Assembly: GCA_015680685.1 (NCBI GenBank)
Contig: MNCI01001928.1
Span: 1,282-65,281, forward strand
From: Gnetum montanum
Taxonomy: Eukaryota > Streptophyta > Gnetopsida > Gnetales > Gnetaceae
Direction: 5' to 3'
DNA length: 64,000 nucleotides
Part shown: piece after piece, positions 34,075 through 46,838 of the stretch
Position numbering within the stretch: the stretch's first letter is position 1
Layout: the number at the start of each line of letters is the position of its first letter
The notes under the pieces: model-generated
What the model was told of the DNA's origin: nothing
Database searches by the model: none
Seen by the model: only the letters and a program-made list of their open reading frames with translations
Translations under genes and position numbers: made by a program

Positions 34075-36330
34075 ATGTCTTCTTCTTGCAAAGTTGATTT
34101 CCTACTTAATGATAACTCTACAAGGGAAAATGATAGAACTAATAGGAATAGATATGATGTGTCCTATGAAAATGATAGAACTAATAGGAATAGATATGAA
34201 AGTTATCTACTAGTATTTGAATCCTTATTATTTGGAATTTACCTTTATTCTATACTAGGATGAAAAAATAAGATGGAGAGAGGTAGAAGGTAACATTATG
34301 TTACCAGTTAAACATGCAACCCCATCAATGCTAATGGCAGCATTGATGAAGTTTGGATTAGAAGAAATCACCATTAAGTAGAATGTGATTGATGAAATCT
34401 CTAAATCTTATTGGCCTATTGAGGTCAAAATTTGGAAAGAACATTTCATGGAAGCATGTTATAAAGTAAGAAATGGCAAGGGATCTACCATCCTATTGAA
34501 TTCATAGTTTGAAAGGGAGGACACATATTATCAATTAGGGAGATCCAATAATTAAAATTCTTCACTTTTTAATGTAGATGAAATGAATAATTTTTTGCTA
34601 CATTAATGTTAGTAGGCAACTAAGAGAAGGGGAGAATAGGCTCTAATACTAAGAGGACCTCTAAACCTAGGTCTTCTTACAAGCTACCAAGAGACAATTA
34701 AAGGGGTTATGGTAGAAAAGAAAGCCATCATGGATCTTTCAATTCTTCATCCTTCTCATCATCCTCATCATCAAGCTCTAACAAGGATGAATGTAGTTAA
34801 AGATGAACAACTTGATGGAAAAAATAGAAGAAATCAAACTAAGAATAGAGATAGGTATGGTGATTGTGATCATGACAGAGATAGAGTCTATGGGAACAAA
34901 CATGAAAGAAGGCACAATAGGTACTATAGAAGGGTTCATGGTCATGATAGAGACCATGATAAACATGAAGATTATGATGATCCCTTGCTTGCTACTAGAA
35001 GCATGATCAATATTAGGAAGGCTATTTATATTTTGACTAGGCATCAAAGGGATAATCACATCAAGTAACATAACATGAATAACTTTCCTAAGTTTGAAGG
35101 AGGTTACAATGATAATTTGAAACATCATTTGCACGTCTTCCATGATGGATGTGCCTTGCAAAATATAGAGAATAAATAAAAAAAAAAACTCAAAATGTTC
35201 CTAGGGATCCTCATAAGAGAAGTGGAAACCTAGCATTGATTCTTGAAACTATAATCTATTATGAAATGGAGTATAATGCTAGAGCTATTCAATGATAAAT
35301 ATCAAACATACTCTAGATTGTCTATCTTTAGAAAATAGATTGAAGGGTAGAACATTATAATCATGAATCACTTGATGCAACCTTAGAAAAGTACTATTCA
35401 TTATTGCAAGGTGCTCAAGGCATGACCTTTCTTAAAATGAGAATTTAAGGCATATTATAGATGGGTTTAGAAACAAATGAAGAAACACACTTAGGATCTA
35501 TGCCCAAGGGAGATTGTTAGAAATGATAGCTCATTAGATTCAAAGGTTGATTGACCAGGTAGCTAAAGGGAAAGGAGAGTTAAAGAAGAAAAACAACATA
35601 CAAGAGTATAATAGAGATTTTTCTCTTTGTATCTACATGCTTATGATATAAGGGAGGATGAAGATCCAAAGAAGAAGATGATCCAACAAAAATCTTTGTC
35701 AATCCATAAATTAGTTTTAGATATTGCAACAAGGTTAGAAAAAATATAGGATTTTGTTGATGAAAAACTTACAACCACACTAAAAATAGTAGAGGAGGAA
35801 ACAAGTATCCCCTTACATGAGATAAAGATAAGAAAGTAAAAAAGGAAATTGGAAAGGACATATACAAGCAAAAATATAAGGATGCTATTATGGAGGAGGT
35901 TGCTCACTCAGATTTAATTGATGATGATAAATATGACTTGTACTAGTAATAACACCATAAAAGATGTTGCCTTGTTATGTCACATTTATAGGAGTTGGGA
36001 GCATATACATTGAACCTAAAGTTCATCAAAAAGTAGATGCTTATAAGATTATCTTATCCACAGAGAAATTACAAGTAGTTCTATAATTAACAATACTATC
36101 CAAGTAGAGATCCACCTCAACCTTAGGAGTAGTATTATCAGTAGTGGCAAAATTTACAGTTGTGGGGGATGTTATCACCAAGACAGTAGTATCCTTATAG
36201 GTAGCTAGATCCATATAGATATTATGTCTAATAACTTATCTCACTTAGGGATGCAATTGCTCAAAATCACTCCTCCTCCTTCTATTACCCACTGGAATAC
36301 CACAAGTCTTTTACTCCTAGAGACAAATTG
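34075..36330 (+). pseudogene. E2 gag, decayed (Ty3, same family as E1)
   Basis: Opens at ATG 34075 (MSSSCKVDF). Further blocks: 34709-35068, with basic Arg/Asp/His-rich repeats, and then ATRSMINIRKAIYILTRH and MNNFPKFEGGYNDN, which match the E1 gag words MLNIAEAMKILTKH and MNNIPKFEGGYNSN. The rest, to about 36330, is traceable only in patches through many stops. Orientation is opposite to E1, so two related elements lie head to head. Not functional. Confidence 0.65.
34126..34199 (+). repeat. 32-bp perfect direct repeat in E2 gag (offset 42 bp, in frame)
   Basis: GAAAATGATAGAACTAATAG plus 12 bases is identical at 34126-34157 and 34168-34199. The 42-bp offset keeps the frame and duplicates ENDRTNRNRY. 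Perfect identity inside a heavily mutated element points to a recent duplication. Confidence 0.9.
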
Positions 36331-37793
36331 TAATAACTTGTGTTTTTAATCCTCCTAACCTTTCCAACATGATCTAACTTCTCCTAAGAGTTTTTCTTAG
36401 TCATGATTCAAAGGTTTTAAGATATCTTCTATTTAATTGTTATAATCTCATATGTCTTCTATTATATTTCTAGAGGATTTGATCTTGTACCCTTGTCATA
36501 AATATTATAATAGAGCTAAATCTTTTATAAATTTAATTTTCATATTTTTGGATTTATATTTGAAATTTACTAATTACTCAGTGATTTCCTGCTAAGAATA
36601 GGTTGGTATGATGGTCGCACAAGTTGTGAATTGACAAATTAATATTTTGGAAAAATATTATCTTTCTATAAAAATTTCTCAAGCTTTATTCTATTTCTTG
36701 TTCAAGTGGATTTAGACTTTCTAATACCTACTGAACTCTTGGCTAGCTTTCTTAAGTATTGTGGAATTTATCAAATAGATATTCTATTACAAACCATTAT
36801 TTCTTAATCGACTTGAAAATCTTGGGGATTATGTATAAATTTAGGGTTATGTGATATGCATTCATTCTTCTCTATTCATTATTATCTCTTTTTTTTGATG
36901 ACTTTTGGTATTCCTATGATGGTTTAGTAGATCTAATCTTGTGTGTAGTAGGTTCTTCTAATTTATGAATGTAGAGCAACTAGTTTTTCAATTCCTGGTG
37001 CTTTCTTTCTTGAATTCATTATGTTTTTCCCTATGAATTTATGATAGTATTCATGCATTTATGTTTTCAATTGTTTAATCAATTTTATGCTAGTTCTAAT
37101 AAGTAATTTTACCTTTGTTTTTTTTCTAAGTTATACATTCTCCATTTTTTGTGATGCATTTTTGGTGGCATTTCATGCCATCATGATTTGTGGTGATAAT
37201 ACGACAAGTCGTGGTAAGGTGTTGATAGAAACCATAAGTTGTGGCGAGGTTATGATTTTGACTATGACTAGACCATGAGTCATGGTCTTCTAAAGGATCA
37301 TAATCCTAAGTCATGATATGTATCTTCCTAATTGTGGCATTCACCATGACTCATGATGATAGACCATGTCCTAACCATGGATTATGTTCATCTAGAAATG
37401 GATAGTGGTGAGTTTTATAAGTTACGGAAAAATCATGGTATCCATCATGAAATAATCATAAGTTGTGGTTAATCTTCCACTTCTAACCATAGGTTGTGAT
37501 CAACTTTTGATCTCTAGTTTTTATCTATTTTATATAATTTTTACATCCTCTAGATCGTTCTTAGCCTTTGGTACCTTGATTTTTGTATTTTTCTAGCATT
37601 TGAACCCTTCAATTATGGATTCAATGGGATTAATGGGTAGAAATTGTAAAGAGTCTAAGTTGGCCTCTAGAAATTAATCCACATTGCCTATGATTGTACA
37701 CCAAGTAGTTGGGCTTGCACATCAATTGATAGGCATCGTGAAGTATAGGGTTGGCTATCATACTTGATCCATGTTACCTATGATTGCACATAG
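36331..37793. other. E2 internal spacer left of element C, with iterated palindromes
   Basis: No gene. 37180-37510 holds about eight imperfect copies of a 15-bp palindrome, ACCATGAGTCATGGT being the clearest (37272-37286) and ACCATGACTCATGAT another (37343-37357). Variants with ACAAGTCGTGG or ATAAGTTGTGG suggest an ancestral CpG-containing form. This may be regulatory sequence of E2 or of an unrecognised LTR. Confidence 0.5.
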
Positions 37794-38538
37794 TGATGAG
37801 GAGCTCCCATATATTCCATAATACAAGCTTTCTCAAAGTTATAAAATCGTAAATTGAATAATAAAAGGGAAAATGAAAGCATTATTCTTGCTCAAATTGA
37901 GAAATTATAGCTAAAAGAAAGCATAATTCCAAAGGACAAATAAGAGATTCAATCCAACTCAAACACATTAAATCAAAGAAAATACACATTGACAAGGATG
38001 ATCATCAAGGCACCTTGCGAAGACTCTATCTCTCTCCACTCTTCTCTCACTCATCTCTCTCCCCCTAGACTCTCTCCTCAAACTCTCTTTAGACTCTCTT
38101 CATCAAATTGAAGGCCTAAGAGATCTATTTATATCTTATTCCCCTTATCTCTTCATCTTCACTCCAATTTATCATTCAATTGAATGTTCATTAAAGTTCA
38201 TGGAAGATGTCTCTCTTAAGTGCAGAAGTTATTAGAGTAGATATCTTTGAGAAATAAGAGACATCTCTCCTGAGTGTAGAAGTTATCAGAGTAGATGTCT
38301 TTGAGGTGTAGTAGATGTCTAACTATTAGTATAGACGTCTACCCTACTAGGGCCAAAGTTAAAGATGCTTTTTTTTAAGGCTTGGAACCTCTAGACACCT
38401 CTAAATAAGTCCCCATAGCCCCTAGAATATCTTAAAGTCATCAAAATGGCTCCAAAAGACTTCCAAACATGCCAAAACTCTAGGTAAAGATCCCATCATT
38501 AGAGAGATGTTAATTTAACCTATTTGATGGCCACATCA
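37794..38538 (-). repeat. Element C 3' LTR
   Basis: 745 bp, partner of 41806-42566. Includes a cluster of GACGTC-derived palindromes (about 38200-38340), with an intact AGACGTCT at 38333-38340. Confidence 0.88.
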
Positions 38539-38737
38539 ACACCCTCCACCCTTAAAAGACTCTTGATTCCCACACAAGATGCCTTTACACTTGGAATAGC
38601 TCTTCCTTCCTCACATAGACCATAATTCACACATAAACCAAAGCATAACACACATGGATTGATTAGAGCTTACACCATTTTATCTCTACCATCCAAACTT
38701 ATTTCACAAACACATAAACACACAACACAATGTATGC

Positions 38738-38796
38738 ATGAGACACACACACACACATGTGCGCATGTGTGCACACACATACACACACACAAGCAC
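38738..38796. repeat. CA/TG microsatellite with a palindromic core
   Basis: An (AC)n run, then ATGTGCGCATGTGTGC, then another (AC)n run. ATGTGCGCAT is nearly self-complementary. It lies inside element C next to the 3' LTR. Confidence 0.85.
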
Positions 38797-39085
38797 AATT
38801 TTGTGCTTACATCACAGTGGAGAAATTCATGAAAGAAGAGTGGATATGATCTTTGCCCTCAAAGGTTTCACTATGCTTCCTTTTTGAGAGCACCAAATCC
38901 CATGTGTTTCTTCCATGACGTGCAACAAAAGAAGATTAAGGAAATTAAAAAGGATTAGGTCTCCTTAAACCAATTTCCCTCCTTCCATCCTTTTTCCTCT
39001 TCTTCACCTTCTTCTTCTTGGTGTTTGGAAGATTACCACTTAGCTTCCTTTCACCATCATCATCATAATGTAGATTGTCTGCATG

Positions 39086-40210
39086 CTACTCATCCATTTC
39101 ATAGCCAAGACGATCAAGGTCAACAACACCTTTCACAAATTCATCCTTGTCATGATGCACAAAAAATATCTCTAATTTTTGGAAAATCATATCATTATCA
39201 ATGTCTTCACCAACATCAATAATGATGGTCCCATAATGACTATGCCAATAGGCATCATCATCAAACACATTACCATTATTAGTCTTCTTCTTACTAACAA
39301 TGGCATCAAAAATTACATTACTCTCATCACAAACAACATGACTCCCAATTTTATCACAATCACTAAAATGATCATGATTCTCATAATTATAATTAAATAA
39401 ACCACTACCAAGTTGAAGTGAAAAACTAGCATCCATCATACTAGCTTCAACATGAGAGACATTACTACCATCAACAAGGTAAAGCTCATACATACTTAAC
39501 TCTTCATCTGTTCTCCCATCCCATTTTGCTTCAATTTAAGCTTCAAAATGTGGCTGCCCAATCTCATCAAAGATTGAAGGTTCAAGATCTCAAATAGGAG
39601 TTCTCAATTCAATTGGCTTCTCCTATTCAAAGGAATCATCAACAAGCTCTTCATCCCATTTTCAAGGTACTAGCTCAAAATATAAACTCTCCTCCATGGC
39701 TTTAACATCATTTTCATCATAAACATAATCAAAGTAATCATTCTTCCACATACTTTGGCTAGAAGACTCCCCTATCTCCCATGAGATAGCCTCAATTTGG
39801 CTTAGAATCTCCTTTCCCTTCTCATAAGGTATAGAACAATTGCAAAAAATATGAGAATCATACCTTCTAGTAATGCTCTTGACCCTTCTTTAAGAAGTCC
39901 CTTGATCCTTACCACTCCTTTGGCTTGGATCCTTCACTTCCCATGACTCATGAGGTAGGAACTCTCCTTGATTAGTAGCATTCACCATCTTGGACTTTAA
40001 AGATCTCTTGATTCCTTTGATGAAGTGCTTGGTTTCCTTCCTTGAAACCTTGGAGTATTGAGCACTTATTTGCATAATAAGAGGTACTTGAGAACTCATT
40101 TTTTCATTGATCTCTACTTCGTCAGATTTTTCTTCTTCCTCATTTCTTTGATTAACATTTACATTTCCCAAAAATGTCCAAGAATTAATTTTTGTGGCAT
40201 CTTCAATCAC
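39086..40210 (-). pseudogene. Element C short ORFs downstream of gag, unknown
   Basis: 40210-39890 is 106 codons, charged (NEEEEKSDEVEINEKM) and basic at its C terminus. 39493-39086 is 135 codons, unusually acidic and His/Asp-rich (NYNYENHDHFSDCD, DVGEDIDNDM). No protease or polymerase motif was found. They may be remains of one longer gag tail. No function is assigned. Confidence 0.4.
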
Positions 40211-40297
40211 ATGAGGTCTACCTTTATTAGAGGATCCTTCATTTTCTAAGATTTGGAGTTTCTTTCTCTTGGAAAACGTTCACTTATTACACTCTCA

Positions 40298-41446
40298 TTA
40301 TTTGTGTTCCTTTTTACCATAATTGAAGCATTGAAGGTTGGAGGGATAACCATTTCCTTGACCTTTCCCTTTCTTGGAGTAGGCCTTCTTGGAATCTTGG
40401 CCCTCCTTAAACTTCTCTTGCTTCTCCTTTATGTCTTCTTTGACATTTCCATTCTCCTTGGATGCTTTCTCACATTCAAAAGATTTGGAGTTCTTTCCCT
40501 TAGAAGATTTAGGACCTCTAGTATAGCCTTGGAAGTTTTTTTTAGCCTTAAGAGCCAATTCAAAAGCCTCATCCAATGTTTAGGGCTCAAAGAAGGTTAC
40601 CTCTTGTTGATACTTCCTTTTTAGTCCTCCTTGAAAGTTAGATGCTTGTTCATAATCATCCCAATGAATTTTTTCAAGATAATAAATACTTATAGAAATC
40701 CATGTAGTAGTCCTTCACATTGTTATTACCTTGCCTTAGGTACTTCAATTTTTAGATGTCCTACTGTCTAGGATGAATTTTCTTAAATTTTTGCTTGAGC
40801 ATGAACTACATTAAAGACTAATCCTTGATAGGAGTACCATTTTCACCTTGTAATAATGACTTTCCTTTTCCCATCATACAAGTGTTATGCCTTCAAATTT
40901 GGTTTCAAAAAAAGACACCTTTTGATGATTTTCCACATCTTCAAGTTTAAAGTACTTGTTAATCATTTTCAGCCAAGAGAGAAAAGCTTTAGTTCCTTCC
41001 ATGCCATTGAAATATTTGACTTCAACATGAGGCATCCTTGAAGCATGTCTAAAAGCTCTTGCAAGAGTGACTTCAATTCCTTCACCTTGCTTCCTTTGAG
41101 GCTTAGAAGGAAGTTCCTTTTTCCATTTCGTTGGAGAAATTAAGTCTTGAGACTTATTTTGAGCAGTAGGAGCATGAAGAAAAACATCATCTTGAGCTTC
41201 TCCTTCTCCAAAATATTCATCTTCAAAAGGAATATCATCTTCAAGGGATGGCATTGAGGAATTTCTTGAAGAATACCTTGGTGAAGAATTGCATGACTTG
41301 TACCCTTCCTTGGATTCTTTTGGTGAAGAAGCATGTCCTTTGTCCTCTCCAAGCTTTTGAACTTTGTCAAAAATGAGCTTGAGAGAATTTCTTATGTCAT
41401 CCATGTCTCTTGAAAAAGCTTGAACTATCTTCTTCTTTGGAGGCAT
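40298..41446 (-). pseudogene. Element C gag
   Basis: ATG at 41446 gives MPPKKKIVQAFSRDMDDIRN. The frame is open to 40874 and encodes a basic, Ser-rich N terminus, then the Ty3 gag core (EVTLARAFRHASRMPHVEVK, LSWLKMINKYFKLEDVENHQ, KVSFFETKF). After stops, 40576-40298 encodes a Lys-rich stretch ending in the zinc-knuckle remnant QCFNYGKKEHK, where the second Cys is Tyr. The capsid and nucleocapsid parts are recognisable; the later half is broken. A possible earlier start in the same frame lies at 41479. Confidence 0.7.
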
Positions 41447-41805
41447 GATGGAAATTGATCTAAAAGAAAATTTTCTCAAAATTCTACAAGGAAGATGGAA
41501 TTTTCAAGAATTATCAAGAAATGAGATAAGAAATTTTTAGATCTTAAGAGAAATGAGCATAAGATCTTCAAACCATAGCTATTACAAGTCAATGGGTGCC
41601 CAATTCCACAATTATCTTCAAATTCTTGAAAGATATGACAAAACTTAGGGACCAAAGGAAACTTTAAAATCCTAGGATAAGTAGAACAAGTAGCAAGAGA
41701 GAATTCATCCAAGATTGAGAATTTGGAGTGATTCTTTACAATTGAGATGAGAATTATCCACATGAATGTAATTTTCTTCAATTCCAAGATGCTTTGATAA
41801 TAATC

Positions 41806-42566
41806 TAATAAGGAGCTCCCATGGATTTCATAATCCAAGCTCTCTGAAAGTCATAAAACAAGAAATTGAACAAGAAAAAAGAAAATGAAAGCTTTATTCT
41901 TGCTCAAATTGAGAAATTATAGCTAAAAGAAAGCATAGTTTCAAAGGATAGATAAGATATTCAAGCCAACTCTCACACACTCCATCAAAGAAAACACACA
42001 CTTGTAAGGATGATCATCAAGGTACCTTGCGAAGACTCTATCTCTCTCTACTCTTCTCTCACTCACCTCTCTCTTCCTAGACTCTCTCCTCAAACTCTCT
42101 TTAGACTCTCTTCATCAAATTGAAGTCCAAGAGGTCTATTTATACCTTTTCACCTCTACCTCTTCATCTTCCCTCTAATTTATCATTCAATTAAATGTTC
42201 ATTAAAATCCATGGAAGACATCTTCAAGAAATAGCAGACGTCTCTTCCAAGTGCTGAAGTTATCAGAGTAGATGTCTTTGAGAAATAGGAGACGTCTCTT
42301 GAGTGTAGAAGTTATCAGAGTAGACGTCTTTGAGGTGTAGTAGATGTCTAGCTATTAGTGCAGATGTCTATCTTGCTAGGGTCAAAGTTAAAGATGCTTG
42401 TTTTGAGGCTTGGAACTTCTAAACACCTTCAAACAAGTCCCCATAACTCCTAGAACATCCTAAAGTCATCAAAATGGCCCCAAAAGACTCCCAAACATGC
42501 CAAAACTCCAAGGAAATATCCCATCATTGGAGAGATGTTACTTTGGCCTATTTGATGTCCACATCA
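41806..42566 (-). repeat. Element C 5' LTR
   Basis: 761 bp. It retains three intact AGACGTCT palindromes at 42236-42243, 42290-42297 and 42322-42329, and a minus-strand TATAAATAG. Confidence 0.88.
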
Positions 42567-43588
42567 CATGGGTTATGAAAATGGGCAAGCATTGTTAGAG
42601 GTGCTAATTTTCCAACAATACCTACTTACATTACTTATGATTATTCATGAGATGAATTCTTTGGCTTTATAATTTAGAATAATAGGGGTAGGTAACCACA
42701 AGAAATTTTTTCTTAAATTGATTCCATCTAGTATTAGGTGAAGCATCATCAACTAGTTCTTGAGGAGAATCACTGATAACATCTAAGATAGGTGAGATCT
42801 TTTTGGATCAACTAGTCCTTAAGGATGGTTAATTTCTATAGCAATTCTAGTTCATTTATTTCCTTACCATTCTGAGTGAAATCATGGTTTTGGTATTGAT
42901 TATGAATTCTAATCTCATGAACCTTGAGATGGTATTTTGTGTTTAGCATGTGGCCCCATCCTACAACTTGTTCTAGGTGCATCAAGATGGTTGGCTCTAC
43001 TAGAAGGTTTCTCATTCTTCTTATATGTTTATATGAAAATTCAAGTAACAAGATCTAGGAGCTTGGTGATTATTGAAGCATCATCAATGGAGTTTCTATC
43101 TTTTGTCTTCAATTGTAGTTTCTTTTGAGATTCATATATTGATGAACATGATGTATTGAGATTGTTGTAACAATGGATGATATTGCTCTATTCTTATGAG
43201 ATCATGGTTTATGTTATGATTTATGGAATTTATTTATGATACTTCAATGTGGATTCTTGTAGCCATGTACTTTACTATTTAAGTTTTATTATGCTTATGA
43301 TCCATTCTTTTTAAAGTAATAAGCAGTATTGCATTACATGTTCTAAGTTTTTAGATTTGTGTAATTTAATCGTGGAGATTCTTAAGTTAAATTTCTGGAT
43401 TATGAAAAATTTTACTCCTATCCTTTACATCCACCTCTTGTACATCCTCAACCATCACATACTTTTCTTTTCTTAATGCCATCCCCATAAATGCAAGATG
43501 AGATACCTCCATATCCATACCAAAAAAATGCTACTAGATCCTTAAAAATATAAATGGATGATAGTTCAAGCTATTATGAGTGTAATCT
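42567..43588. other. E2 internal spacer right of element C
   Basis: Continues the E2 interior after the CATGG duplication. AT-rich, with no supported gene. Frames at 42836-43051 (-) and 42937-43128 (+) have no recognisable motif. Near 43430 a Pro/His-type low-complexity stretch resembles the gag-protease linker of E1. Confidence 0.4.
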
Positions 43589-46500
43589 CTAGAAATGCCC
43601 TTTCTTTATGCCTACTAGTCTACCTAAACTCATCCAAGCATTAGTGGCTATGAACTTTGCACTAATGTTAATAACTTTCAATATTCCATATGAGCCACCT
43701 TTAAGAAAAAGCTCAAATGTATAAACTTGCATGCTAACCCATACTATTCTTGATTGGATTAGAGTAAGTAGTCTTTCCAAGAAAAGAACAAGTCTTGAAA
43801 GTCCTCTAATTTGCTTATAGAATATAGGAAATGCATCATGCAAAGCTTTATTAGAGTTATATTTTGATATTAATTTGATCTTCCAAGAGATATAAAAAGC
43901 ACAGAATTTTCCATGATTTAAAAAGTGTAACATTAGGTTGGAGCTTAAAGACTAGTCCATCATTGGTTCCTTGAGATAGGTGGAAGACATTATGATCACA
44001 ATCAATGGGTAGTTCTATCTAGCATATTTCCTAGTAATCCATGTAGATAACTACAAGAGAAATTTTTCCATTATTATGGAAAGGGCTTGGCTAATTTCTA
44101 TTGATGTCAAGCTTGGAATTAGAGATCTATCCTTAAAAATTTCCAAAGAGAATGAACATAGAGAAATTAAGAAGAAGAGAGTTCTATGCATTACATACAA
44201 TTATATAGGATACAATTGCATGTAGAGAGCCTAGACAATTAAAGAGAGGAATATTACATCATGTAGTTCTTATGAAGAGAATGTGTTTGTGGAAAAGTGC
44301 CTATACATAGTAGTTACTAAATGGAAAGACACCCAATGATTGATAATAAGAAAAAGCTACCAATAATTAATTTGCATAGTCCAACTCATATGTAGAGAAG
44401 CTAGACGAGATGGAGCATGTACAATAACAACTCTCATAGATAACACATATGCAACAAGAAGATACTCATTGGGAAGAGTAAAAATTTCAAAAAAAAAAAA
44501 AAAAAAACTATGCTTGAAAAAATTGAATGAAGGGCATTATTAGAATTGCTTGAATATAAACTAGTAATCATCAATGATGAGCTAATAGAAGAGTAGGAAA
44601 AGAAGGTACTAGAAGTTATGAACAAATGATCAACAATCTTTGCTTGGACATATGATGAGATAATAGGGATATAGCCAAGCATATGCTAGTATAGAATTTA
44701 CATAGATCCCACCAATAAGTTCAAACATCAATCATAGTGTTGGCTAAATTCAAAGCTTAAGCAACTATTCAAGCATAAAATTCAAAATCTCTTGAAATAT
44801 GGATTCATATATCTTGTAGTAGATACTAAGTGGATGATGCATTATAATTATGCCTAAAAAGAAAGGCCAAGAAAGGATCTACATTAACTTTAGATTGTTG
44901 AACATGACAACATTCAAGAATCACTTTCTATTACCATTTGTTGATCAACTATTAGATAGTATAGCAAGATACAAATATTATAGCTTCTTGGATAATTATA
45001 GCAACTATAATCAAATCTAGATTATATCTTAGAACTAGGCCAAGATAAAATTTACAAGTCCATGGGGGGCTTTTTTTTTTGGCAAAAAGATGTCATTTTA
45101 GTTGTGTAATATTCATGCTACCTTCCAATGCCTAGTCTTGAGCATCTTTCAAAAGCAAATAGGAAATGGTATTGAAGTTTTCATGGATGACTTCTTCCCC
45201 TATGATTCTAACTTCAAACAATTGCTTGATCATCTAGAATAGGTATTGACGGGGTGCATGGACATAAATTTAAAACTCATTTGTAGAAAAGTCATTTCAT
45301 GGTTAAAGAATATATTGTTCATAGGCATATAATATCAAAAAAAGACATTGAGTTTAATCTTAAAAAGATTAAAGTAGTCCATGGAATCACTTAGAGATTT
45401 CAAATAATAAAGGATGTGAGGTCATTCCTTGGATACCAAGGATACTATAGGCATTTAACCAAGAATTTTTAAAAGATTGCAAAGCTATTGATAACGATTA
45501 TAAAGAAGGATGTACCTTTTATTTGGTTGGATAATTGTGAAGAGACATTCGAGCTTATCAAGTAATGACTTATAGGGATTCCAATTGTACAAGTACCTGA
45601 CTAGTCAAGGTCATTTTAAATAATGATTGATGCATTCAATTATAGCTTAGGAGCCATGATCACATAGTTAATCGATAAATAATATTCATACTACATTCAC
45701 TGCATAAGTGGAAGCATTACTGGTATGTAGTTAAACTACATCATAATTGACATAGAGCTATGATTGTGATGTATGAACTTTAAAAGTTTATGCACCATGT
45801 GCTTGGATATCCTATTTTTATGTACATAGATCATAGTGCAACTAGGTTCCTCACGAAGAAACCAATGGTAAGCCCCTAAATCATTTGGTGACTAGTGATC
45901 TTTCAAGAATTTAGTATTACTATGATTAATAAGAAGGAAATAATGAAATATAGTTGTAAATCATTTTTATAGGTTGAGATGGAATAATAACATTGATGAA
46001 TAGCATTTATTTGATCAATTTCTTAGTGAGGCTTTATTTTCAAAGACTACTGTAATTTCCTCATCAACAAGTAGTCCTTACTTTGTTAACTACCTCATAT
46101 ATTTTAAGGACCAAAGAATTCCTCTTAAATGGGATAAATGTAGCATCCAATAATTTTTGTACCAAGTTAAGCATTTATGAAAATAGAGGGTAATCTCTAT
46201 AAAATGTTTACAAATGGCTTGATGCGTTAGTATGTTTTGGAGGAGAACTAATTGAAAGTTATCTAAGATGCATATAAAGAATCATGGAAAGACCATTATG
46301 TAGGAATAAGAATAATCATAAATATTTTCATGGCTAGGTATTTTTGGCCAAGACTCTTTTGTAATGTACATTACTTTGTCAATTCTTGTGAATGCTATCA
46401 ATAAGACAATGGGGTGTTGACACAATTTCATGGATTGCAGTAGTGGATACAACCATTAGAGCCTTTTAATTTGTAGGGAATTAATTTCATAAATCCTATC

Positions 46501-46838
46501 ATCCCTTCATCAAATAAAAAATTTTACATCATCATTGCTCTGGACTATTGTATAAAGTGAATGGAAGAAACTATAGTAATTGATTGCACTATAGCAACTG
46601 ATGCTAAGTTCTTTGAGCAACAAGTGGCAAATAGGTTTATTGTGCCATGGGCACTAATATTAGATAATGGAACATATTTTATAGGGATAAAATTTAAGAA
46701 ATTGATGTAATGCTTGGGGTGTATATCAAAATTAACTACATCATACAATCCTCAAGCTAATCGCTAAGTTAATGTCATAAATCATGAAAAAACACACATA
46801 CTAATATGGATCATTAGTAAATACATGAAGGATTAGAG
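43589..46838 (+). pseudogene. E2 pol, left part: protease, RT, RNase H, integrase core
   Basis: Heavily interrupted but colinear with E1 pol. Near 44085-44150 the plus strand carries the protease-end block with IRDLSLKISKENEH, as in E1. RT: YGFIYLVVDTKWM (about 44800), then VFMDDFFP at about 45178-45200, retaining both catalytic aspartates that E1 has partly lost. A segment near 45410-45480 gives VRSFLGYQGYYRHLTKNF, the connection region. Integrase: NSCECYQ (about 46380), INFINPI, LILDNGTYFIGIKFKKLM, SYNPQANR (46560-46765); the third catalytic Glu is absent. A run of 19 A at 44490-44508 adds a frame break. The gene stops at 46838, where element D begins. Confidence 0.75.

Larger units (their letters stand above)
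37794..42566 (-). mobile_element. Element C: gag-only Ty3-like LTR retrotransposon inserted in E2
   Basis: LTRs 37794-38538 and 41806-42566 (745 and 761 bp) end in ...CCACATCA; the left starts TGATGAGGAG and the right TAATAAGGAG (two G-to-A changes). Flanks CATAG and CATGG form a 5-bp target duplication with one mismatch. On the minus strand a degenerate iMet-type primer site (about 41787-41805) abuts the 5' LTR, and a purine tract (AAGGGTGGAGGGTGT) abuts the 3' LTR at 38539-38553. The interior has gag and short ORFs but no protease, RT or integrase words, so this is a non-autonomous element. TATAAATAG is present on the minus strand of both LTRs (complements of 38125-38133 and 42136-42144). 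Confidence 0.88.

Noticed and set aside
34778-35161. 127-codon minus-strand frame in E2 gag
   Set aside because: Antisense shadow of the Asp/His/Arg repeats of gag; Ile/Met-rich translation is the complement of GAT and CAT codons.
38738-38796. CRISPR-like or satellite array
   Set aside because: It is a simple CA/TG microsatellite with a short palindromic centre.
39025-39400. Plus-strand frames rich in His, Ile and Asn opposite element C ORFs
   Set aside because: Shadows of the acidic minus-strand ORF; low-complexity composition.
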